Assembly: GCA_910585875.1 (NCBI GenBank)
Contig: CAJUIK010000006.1
Coordinates: 1 to 54,572 of the forward strand
DNA: 54,572 nt
Reading direction: 5' to 3'
DNA from: an uncultured Eubacteriales bacterium
GTDB taxonomy: Bacteria; Bacillota; Clostridia; Oscillospirales; Butyricicoccaceae
Each line of letters begins with the position of its first letter. Within the stretch, counting starts at the first letter, position 1. Positions 48,976-54,572 of the stretch are shown here, in pieces. The notes beneath the pieces are model-generated. The model did not search any database and was not told where the DNA came from. It saw nothing but the letters and a program-made list of their open reading frames with translations. The position numbers and the translations under genes were made by a program.

Positions 48976-50154
48976 ATGTACGATTTCATCAACGCCCCGC
49001 ACCGCAAAAACCAAGGCTGCACCAAGTGGGATAAGGCAGACGCCATCTATGGCCGGGGCGCCAAAGACCTGTTGCCCATGTGGATCGCCGATATGGATTT
49101 CGCCGTGGCGCCGCCCATCGTGGCCGCGCTGAGAAAGCGCGTGGAAAACCTGGTCTATGGCTATGACTTCTTGACAGACGAATATTATGAAGCCGTCGTC
49201 GGCTGGATGAAAAACCGCCACAACTATGAAATCCAGAAGGATTGGATCACCTTTACCCCTGGCATCGTCACCGCCCTGCATATGGCGGTCAAGGCCGTCA
49301 CCGAGCCGGGCGACGAAGTGCTGATGACGACCCCGGTCTACGGTCCCTTCTTTGGCGCCACCACAGACGAAGGCCGCGTGATTGTGGACGTGCCCCTGCT
49401 GGACGACGACGGCTATTACACCATGGATTGGGACGGCATGGAAAAAGCCGTCACCCCCAAGACCAAGGCCATGCTGCTGTGCAGCCCCCACAACCCCGGC
49501 GGCCGGGTCTGGACCCGGGAAGAGCTGGAGAAGCTGGACTCCTTCTGCCAAAAGCACGGCATTGCTGTCATCGCCGACGAAATCCACAACGACCTGGTGT
49601 TCAACGGCGCTCACATTGTCTATGGCAACGTTTCTGAGCACGCCAAGATGAACAGCATCATCTGCACCGCCCCCAGCAAGACCTTTAACCTGGCGGGTAT
49701 CCAGGGCTCCAACATCCTGATCGCAAATGAGGAAATCCGGGCCAAGTTCAAGGAGCAAGTGGTACGCGCCCACGCCAGCGCCAATATTTTCGCCGGCCCC
49801 GCCACCATCGCCGCCTACAATGAGGGCGCTCCCTGGCTGGACGAGCTGCTGGAAGTTCTGAAGGGCAACTGCGAATACTTTGTCAACTTTGTCCATGAGC
49901 ATTGCCCCGAGCTGAAAGTGCGCATGAACGAAGCCACCTATCTGATGTGGGTGGATTGCCGCGGCCTGAACATGACGGAAGACGAGCTGGCCGATTGGTT
50001 TGGCCAAAAAGTTGGCGTGGCCGCCAACCCAGGCACATTCTTCGGCAAAAACGTGCTGGGCTTCCGCCGCTTCAACATGGCCTGCCCCCGGGCTTTTGTG
50101 GAGGATTGCTGCCAGCGCCTGGATAAGGCATTGAAGGAGCTGCGCCAGAAATAA
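48976..50154 (+). CDS. MalY/PatB-type PLP aminotransferase, likely cystathionine beta-lyase (C-S lyase)
   Basis: A 392-residue fold-type-I PLP enzyme of the MalY/PatB subgroup, which usually cleaves the C-S bond of cystathionine or cysteine conjugates to give a thiol, pyruvate and ammonia. Marks: LPMWIADMDFAVAPPI at the N-terminus, CSPHNPGGRVW, VIADEIHNDLVF and the PLP lysine Lys235 in APSKTFNLAGIQGSN. AAAGGAAGGG precedes the ATG. Cystathionine beta-lyase is the best guess; true transaminase activity cannot be excluded. Small downstream genes may share its transcript. Confidence 0.88.
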   Translation: MYDFINAPHRKNQGCTKWDKADAIYGRGAKDLLPMWIADMDFAVAPPIVAALRKRVENLVYGYDFLTDEYYEAVVGWMKNRHNYEIQKDWITFTPGIVTALHMAVKAVTEPGDEVLMTTPVYGPFFGATTDEGRVIVDVPLLDDDGYYTMDWDGMEKAVTPKTKAMLLCSPHNPGGRVWTREELEKLDSFCQKHGIAVIADEIHNDLVFNGAHIVYGNVSEHAKMNSIICTAPSKTFNLAGIQGSNILIANEEIRAKFKEQVVRAHASANIFAGPATIAAYNEGAPWLDELLEVLKGNCEYFVNFVHEHCPELKVRMNEATYLMWVDCRGLNMTEDELADWFGQKVGVAANPGTFFGKNVLGFRRFNMACPRAFVEDCCQRLDKALKELRQK

Positions 50155-50196
50155 CCCTTTTGCCCCTGCGGCTCCCTGGAAAGGGGGTGATTCGAT

Positions 50197-50511
50197 ATGC
50201 TGAAAAGATTTGTTTCCACCGCGTTGACCGGCCTGGCTATTTGCAGCCTGCTGGCCCTGCCCGCCATGGCCCACGGCCATTGCCACGGCGGCGGACGCCA
50301 TAACGGCGGCTATTATCGCGCCGCACAGCCCACGCGCTACGAGCTGTGCGAAGTGGAGGGCTGCACTGTGGAAGGCCGCCATCTGCACGACGGCGTCTAT
50401 TATTGCGGCGCTTGCCACGAGGAGGGATACTGCGCCGGCGAATGCCCTGTCGCTTCGCCCGACGCCCCTTCCCGTTACTGCGGCCATCACGGCAGCCGCC
50501 ATTGCTGGTAA
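50197..50511 (+). CDS. Small secreted His/Cys-rich protein
   Basis: A 104-residue protein with a clear signal peptide (cleavage probably after ALPAMA). The mature part starts HGHCHGGGRHNGG, then has CEVEGC, CGAC, HEEGYCAGEC and a CGHHGSRHCW tail: about ten cysteines and many histidines in under 80 residues. This suggests zinc, copper or nickel binding or a disulfide-rich fold; no family recognised. It follows the MalY-like gene by 42 bases with its own AGGGGGTGA, and an intrinsic terminator follows directly. Confidence 0.7.
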   Translation: MLKRFVSTALTGLAICSLLALPAMAHGHCHGGGRHNGGYYRAAQPTRYELCEVEGCTVEGRHLHDGVYYCGACHEEGYCAGECPVASPDAPSRYCGHHGSRHCW

Positions 50512-50524
50512 CACGCAACCGCGC

Positions 50525-50553
50525 AAAGGGAAGCCCCAGGGCTTCCCTTTTTC
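50525..50553 (+). terminator. Intrinsic terminator
   Basis: AAAGGGAAGCC and GGCTTCCCTTT form an 11-bp stem with a CCAG loop and trailing TT. It precedes the ribosome site of the next gene by a few bases, so readthrough may feed that gene. Confidence 0.8.
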
Positions 50554-50567
50554 TTTGGAGGTTCTTC

Positions 50568-51071
50568 ATGAGCAAACCCAAACAAAGCCAAAGCCTGGCG
50601 CCGGCTGTTTTGGCCCTGACGGCCCTGGACCAGGGAATCAAGATCTGGATTACAAGCCGCTGCCCAGGGGCCGGCGTCACGTTGATTTCCCAGCGTCTGC
50701 GCTTCCAGCCGATGATCAACCGTGATCTCTCCTGGGCGGGGCAGTTTATCCCCTGGCTTCGGGAAAAACGGACGGCTATCGGGCTGAACGCGGCGGCGCT
50801 GGCTGTAATTTGGAACAAATGGCGGCAAACCTGCCGCCGGAGCCGGGGAAATCCCAGCCGGTTCAGCCGGGCCGGCGCGGCGCTGGCCCTTTCCGCCGGC
50901 CTGTGCAGCCTGCTGGACAAAAGCCTCTGGGGCGGCAGCCTGGATTATCTCCAGCTGCCGGGCAAATGCACCTTTGATTTGAAGGATGTCTATTTGTTCA
51001 GCAGTCTGCCGGCTCTTTTCCCCCAATTTCTCCGCCCCAGAGGGGAAAAGAAGCGCCGGCCCAAAGGCTGA
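50568..51071 (+). CDS. Signal peptidase II (LspA)-like protein, divergent
   Basis: A 167-residue protein with an LspA-like layout: LTALDQGIKIWIT in the first membrane segment, INRDLSWAG, two further hydrophobic segments, and LLDKSLWGGSLDYLQ with FDLKDVYLF, where the two aspartates (SLD and LKD) match the catalytic pair of lipoprotein signal peptidase. The usual FNxAD is replaced by FDLKD and the C-terminus is short and basic. It could be a second, specialised LspA or an inactive relative. ATG at 50568 follows TTGGAGG. A normal lspA is expected elsewhere in the genome. Confidence 0.55.
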   Translation: MSKPKQSQSLAPAVLALTALDQGIKIWITSRCPGAGVTLISQRLRFQPMINRDLSWAGQFIPWLREKRTAIGLNAAALAVIWNKWRQTCRRSRGNPSRFSRAGAALALSAGLCSLLDKSLWGGSLDYLQLPGKCTFDLKDVYLFSSLPALFPQFLRPRGEKKRRPKG

Positions 51072-51123
51072 AAACGGCCCGGCCACATCGGCGCTGTGGT
51101 TTGCAGCCCAGCCGCTCTGTCAA

Positions 51124-51156
51124 AAAAGAGGCGCTTCTTTGCGAAGCGCCTCTTTT
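51124..51156. terminator. Bidirectional intrinsic terminator
   Basis: AAAAGAGGCGCTTC and GAAGCGCCTCTTTT form a perfect 14-bp stem with loop TTTGC, between convergent genes ending at 51071 and 51165. Confidence 0.9.
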
Positions 51157-51164
51157 GAGTTTGC

Positions 51165-52508
51165 TTATTCCGCGTCGCCGTAGCCTTTGAACAGGCGGAC
51201 GTAAAAATCCACATTGTCTGCGATGATATTGGTGTCGATATGCTCGTTCACCTGGTGAGCGCCGCCGGAGCGGCCGTTGGACAGGATGCCGGTGAAGCGA
51301 TAGACGCTCTTGGTGGGCGTCAGGTCGCAGTAGTACCGGGAATCTGTGCCGCCGGCCAGCATGGAGGGGATAATCGTGACGCCAGGATATTTTTCCTCCA
51401 CCAACTTGCAGATCAACCGATAGCCATAGCTGTCGGTGGTGGAAACGGCCGGGGGATTATGGCCCTTGACCAGCCGGAACGTCACTTCTTCGGGCATGAC
51501 TTTCTTGAAGTGGGCCTCCAGGTCCTCCAGGGTTTCGCCAGGCAGCAGGCGGCTGTTGGTGATGATAGACGCCCGCTCGGGCAGGATGTTGGCCTGGTCG
51601 CTGCCCTTGGCCATGGTGGCGGCGGTGGTGGTGCGAGTCATTTGGTTGACGGCCTTGTCCGTCTCGGCCAGGGCTTTGATTTCCTCCCAGTTGCCCTCTG
51701 GATCGGCGAACAACTGGCCCAGGCGGCCGGGGGTGAAGGGAGCGTTGTCCTTCATCTCGGCGATGACCGGCGCGATGAGCTTGGTTTCCATCCGGTTGTT
51801 TTCCAGGTTCCAGACGGCGTTTCCGATTTTGCCTAAAGCGGTGTGGACAGGCGGGAAAGCGGAATGCCCGCCGGGATCTTGCACAGAGAATTCATAGTCG
51901 GCGTAACCCTTTTCGCAGACAATGACGGTGGCCACAGGCTTGCCGTCCACGATCTCGACGCCGCCGCACTCGTCAATGGCCATGCCGAACTGCACGCCCC
52001 GCTTTTGCAGCGCGTCGTGCATAATCTGGCCCGCGGCGCCGGGGCCGCCCATGATTTCCTCGTTGTAGCCAAAGGCCAGGTACAGGTCGTAATCCGGGGT
52101 ATACCCGTCGGCAATCAGCAGCTCGATAGCGTCCAGATAAGCCTGGATATTGCACTTGGAGTCGGTGGTTCCCCGGCCCCACAGGATGCCGTCTTCGTCC
52201 AGATGGCCCTCGAAGGGGGGATATTTCCACATGGAGTGGTCGCCTTCGGGCACCACGTCCTGGTGGGCCGTCATCAGCAGAGGCAGCTTGCCGGATTTGC
52301 CCGTGCCCTTCCAGATATAAAGCAGGGCGCATTTGCCGATCACTTCCCGGCTCAGGGTCTTGTGGACCAGGGGATAAGCCTGCTCCAGATACTTGTGGAG
52401 CTTTTCAAATTCCTCCACCCGGGTCTTTTCCGGGTCGGCGCTGGAAACCGTGGGGATCTGCACCATCCCCTGAAGATGCTTGACGAATAAATTCTTATCG
52501 TACTGCAT
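51165..52508 (-). CDS. M20 metallopeptidase (CPS1/PM20D1-like carboxypeptidase group)
   Basis: A 447-residue zinc peptidase of the M20 family in the CPS1/PM20D1 branch. Metal and catalytic motifs: MTAHQDVVPEGD, WGRGTTDSKCNIQAYLDA, FGYNEEIMGGPGA, GGHSAFPP, AGGTDSRYYCDL and SGGAHQVNEHID. CPS1 is a carboxypeptidase; PM20D1 makes and cleaves N-fatty-acyl amino acids; which applies here is unknown. The start at 52508 follows AGGAGGTCAGG. No signal peptide is seen. It adds to the five M20 enzymes of the window. Confidence 0.85.
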   Translation of the reverse strand: MQYDKNLFVKHLQGMVQIPTVSSADPEKTRVEEFEKLHKYLEQAYPLVHKTLSREVIGKCALLYIWKGTGKSGKLPLLMTAHQDVVPEGDHSMWKYPPFEGHLDEDGILWGRGTTDSKCNIQAYLDAIELLIADGYTPDYDLYLAFGYNEEIMGGPGAAGQIMHDALQKRGVQFGMAIDECGGVEIVDGKPVATVIVCEKGYADYEFSVQDPGGHSAFPPVHTALGKIGNAVWNLENNRMETKLIAPVIAEMKDNAPFTPGRLGQLFADPEGNWEEIKALAETDKAVNQMTRTTTAATMAKGSDQANILPERASIITNSRLLPGETLEDLEAHFKKVMPEEVTFRLVKGHNPPAVSTTDSYGYRLICKLVEEKYPGVTIIPSMLAGGTDSRYYCDLTPTKSVYRFTGILSNGRSGGAHQVNEHIDTNIIADNVDFYVRLFKGYGDAE

Positions 52509-52575
52509 AATTACCTGACCTCCTGTTTTTTCATGTCGGAGATTGTCCCGATAAACCATCGGGCTTCTATTGATT

Positions 52576-52604
52576 ATTTTATCACAGCAAAGAATTTCTG
52601 GCAA
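52576..52604 (-). promoter_or_regulatory. Promoter of the CPS1-like gene
   Basis: TTGCCA (52604-52599) and TAAAAT (52581-52576) on the minus strand, 17-base spacer. Confidence 0.65.
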
Positions 52605-52619
52605 CTAAATTTGCACAGG

Positions 52620-53810
52620 CTAACGGGTCATATCCTCGAAATAATCGGCGGAAGGCAAGGCGGTTTTGTGCTTCTGCGCCGTCTTGAACAGATCCCCCAC
52701 GCCGCTGCCGCAAACGAAATAATCCGTCTTACCGGTGATATTCCGGCCTATTTTGCCGCCAAAGCTCTCAATCAGCTGTTTGACCTGCCCCTTTTCATAG
52801 CCGCTCAGATCGCCCCGGACGACAAAGGCCTTGCCCGCGAAGCGCTGGTCGAAGGTCTGGGGAATATATCGGGCCGGCGGGGCCGGCGGCGCTTTTGCCA
52901 GCGCCTGCTCTATCACAGAGGCCAGAGCTTGGAAATATCGCTCCATCTCCGCTTCATATTGGGCCATCTGCTGTTTTTCGTCCTCATATTCCTCATCCCC
53001 GTCGTCCCACTCGTCCTCTAAGAAATCCGAAACCCAACCTGGGATATCTAGGAACTGGGACCTGCCATTTTGGGCATTGTAAGCCTCGATGGCCTGGGCC
53101 GCCAGGAACTGCTGCTCTTCAGATAAATTTTACCAATCTTTTTTGCAGGCTCCTAACATAGAGGCTGTGATAATCCGTCCCGCACCGGCCGCCGAAGGAA
53201 TAGGTTCCTCACCAAGTGAAATTGGAGATCAATTTTTCCCCGTCGCTGGCGATCAGGAAATGCCAAACGCTGTGGTTGGCATAGCTCCGGGCGGCGTTGG
53301 GGCCGGCGAATTCATCCAGATAAAGATGAAGGATCCAATCCTCGTCGGGCAGCTGGTCGGGCGCCATCAGGCAGCCTGTGTTCCTGCCGCCCAGCGCAAA
53401 ATGGCTGCTTCCCGGGGGAGAAAAATAGACGCTGCTCTCGTCGCCCTCGCCGTATTCCACATCCACATAAGTAGCATAGACGGCGATGGCCAGATCGGGC
53501 AGCCGCACGTCCAGCCCGTCCAGAAAGTCTTCAAAATCCCCGTGGGTATCGTCGCTGTCCGAGCTTTCCAGCCGCATCACATAGGGCTCTTCCGCCTCTT
53601 CCAACGCGGCCTGGGCGATTTCCGTCAGTTATTCCGCAATGCCCTCGTAGTTCCGGCGGAATCCCAATAAAATTTCCCTTCTTTTGGGGCCTGCTCTGCC
53701 GCCGCCTTATACTCGCTCACAATCTGCTGGGCCACAGCCGAAATCTGCTGGATTTCCTTTCGGCCGCCCTGGATGACTACGCTGAACTCCATTGGAAAAC
53801 CAACGCTCAT
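52620..53810 (-). pseudogene. Decayed BRCT-domain protein gene coupled to peptide deformylase
   Basis: About 397 codons on the minus strand look like one gene broken three times. From ATG 53810 the frame runs 61 codons to TGA 53627-53625; shifting back by one base at that point continues with LTEIAQAALEEAEEPY up to a TGA at 53211-53209; after it the same frame stays coding-like (GTYSFGGRCGTDY) to about 53121; a second one-base shift near 53125 continues LSEEQQFLAAQAIEAYN into a C-terminal BRCT domain (AGKAFVVRGDLSGYEKGQV, ESFGGKIGRNITGKTDYFV). The start overlaps the deformylase stop as ATGA. Family of the middle part unknown. Sequencing error is possible but three lesions make real decay more likely. 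Confidence 0.65.
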
Positions 53811-54304
53811 TTTGTTCCATCCCCCTGCTTTTTCATCACAAAGGCTTTGCCGTCCACAGCCCGCATGGTGGCCAGAATGCCGTCCAGATGGTCGTATTCG
53901 TGCTGAATCAGCTCGGCCATGTCTCCGTCCATCCGCATTTCCCGCTCCCGCCAGTTTTCGTCCCGATAGCGCAGGATGCAATGGCGATAGCGCCGCACCC
54001 GCACCAGCAGATTGGGGAAGGACATACAGTCGTCCAGCAGCTCCATCTGCTCTTGACCGACAAATTCCAGCCTGGGATTGAGGATGACAAGGGGCTTGTC
54101 CGCCAAAATGCAGATCAGCCGCTTTTGCAGGCCAATCTGAGGGGCGGCGATAGCCCGGCCAAAGCCATAGTCCCGCTGTATGCCCCGGATGCAATCGAAC
54201 AGGTCGGCAAACGCCGGCCGCAGCCCCTCCAGCTCCTCCTCCTTCACTTCTTCCGAAACCTCATACAGCCTGGGGTTCCCCAGCAACAAAATCTCTCGCT
54301 CCAT
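53807..54304 (-). CDS. def: Peptide deformylase
   Basis: A 165-residue metalloenzyme that removes the formyl group from new proteins. Motifs: GRAIAAPQIGL, then DDCMSFP in place of the usual EGCLS, and QHEYDHLDG with the HExxH zinc ligands. The changed motif 2 (DD for EG) marks a divergent, perhaps second, deformylase, but the metal ligands Cys and both His are kept. The start at 54304 has AGGAG six bases upstream; the ATG two codons earlier is too close to it. The last codons overlap the start of the decayed BRCT gene, so the two were co-translated. Confidence 0.85.
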   Translation of the reverse strand: MEREILLLGNPRLYEVSEEVKEEELEGLRPAFADLFDCIRGIQRDYGFGRAIAAPQIGLQKRLICILADKPLVILNPRLEFVGQEQMELLDDCMSFPNLLVRVRRYRHCILRYRDENWREREMRMDGDMAELIQHEYDHLDGILATMRAVDGKAFVMKKQGDGTK

Positions 54305-54320
54305 ATCCATCTCCTATCAA

Positions 54321-54572
54321 GACGGCCCGACGGCCATATCCCGTATCAGCTCGGCGGTTGTTTTTTCCTATGCGCCCGCCGCCAAGGGCTTTGCGGCCCA
54401 GGCCCCGGCGCCATCGTCCAGGGCGAAAGAATCCGCCCAAAGTTCGTAGTTCGCCTGTCGGCGCCTGCCGACGTCGGGACGGCCCGACGGCCGCGTCCCG
54501 TATCAGCTCGGCGGTTGTTTTTCCTATGCGCCCGCCGCCAAGGGCTTTGCGGCCCAGGCCCCGGCGCCATCG
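54321..54572. repeat. 157-bp tandem repeat cut by the window end
   Basis: The segment beginning GACGGCCCGACGGCC at 54321 starts again at 54478 and is nearly identical (a T-run shortened by one base and a few changes) up to the last base. At least one more partial unit lies beyond the window. It contains GTCGGCGCCTGCCGAC, a short hairpin similar to one at 8249-8262. Frames across it are poor; I regard it as non-coding. Confidence 0.85.

Noticed and set aside
53205..53215. TGA read as an amino acid
   Set aside because: TGA ends several intact genes in the window, and the same gene has two further frame breaks, so decay is simpler than recoding.
54346..54570. Minus-strand frame across the window end
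   Set aside because: It is the 157-bp repeat translated; Pro/Arg/Gly-rich repeated peptide without a ribosome site.

Overview
The window looks like chromosomal DNA from a GC-rich, strictly anaerobic, amino-acid-fermenting member of the Clostridia (Firmicutes), probably a gut commensal near the Oscillospiraceae. This is inferred from S-layer-homology (SLH) surface proteins, rubrerythrin/rubredoxin, the methylaspartate route of glutamate fermentation, strong AGGAGG ribosome sites, VanR/PhoB-type two-component systems and a BlaI/BlaR pair. Genus was not established. I recognised no rRNA, tRNA, CRISPR array, transposase or phage gene.

Layout. 1-4.0 kb: 3' part of an SLH protein, a CofE-like ligase and a small zinc-dependent phospholipase C-like protein. 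4.3-8.2 kb: three tandem M20D amidohydrolases. 8.2-10.7 kb: a pair of paralogous membrane-anchored proteins of unknown function. 10.8-14.7 kb: acetyltransferase, tadA, a YbaK-type tRNA editing protein and an LTA-synthase-like protein. 14.7-17.9 kb: an operon of two membrane proteins (one DUF5058) and an AbgB-like amidohydrolase, behind a promoter with several palindromes. 18.2-25 kb: glmS-glmL-glmE-mal (glutamate to mesaconate), asparaginase and MgtC. 25.2-28.3 kb: D-aminoacylase-like enzyme and an MFS carrier. 28.3-32.7 kb: two SLH proteins flanking a small lipoprotein; one carries a dead and a live C39-like peptidase domain. 32.7-41.9 kb: three two-component systems, DUF3842 and HtrA, with a 123-bp tandem repeat beside htrA. 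42-45.5 kb: a YfcE-like phosphodiesterase, a second MFS carrier and a peroxide-stress operon in which the PerR-like regulator is fused in frame to rubredoxin, followed by rubrerythrin. 45.5-48.8 kb: BlaI/BlaR-like pair and an Nnr metabolite-repair enzyme. 48.9-52.6 kb: MalY/PatB aminotransferase, a His/Cys-rich secreted protein, an LspA-like protein and an M20 carboxypeptidase-like enzyme. 52.6-54.6 kb: a decayed BRCT-domain gene coupled to a peptide deformylase, then a 157-bp tandem repeat running off the end.

The dominant theme is uptake and hydrolysis of amino-acid conjugates: five M20 hydrolases, one N-acyl-D-amino-acid deacylase, asparaginase, a C-S lyase, two related MFS carriers and a membrane-protein pair, beside a pathway that ferments glutamate. 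A second theme is envelope sensing (three sensor kinases, HtrA, BlaR, SLH proteins). The most unusual single locus is the perR-rubredoxin fusion at 44.2 kb, which keeps a perfect internal ribosome site so that both a fusion and free rubredoxin could be made.
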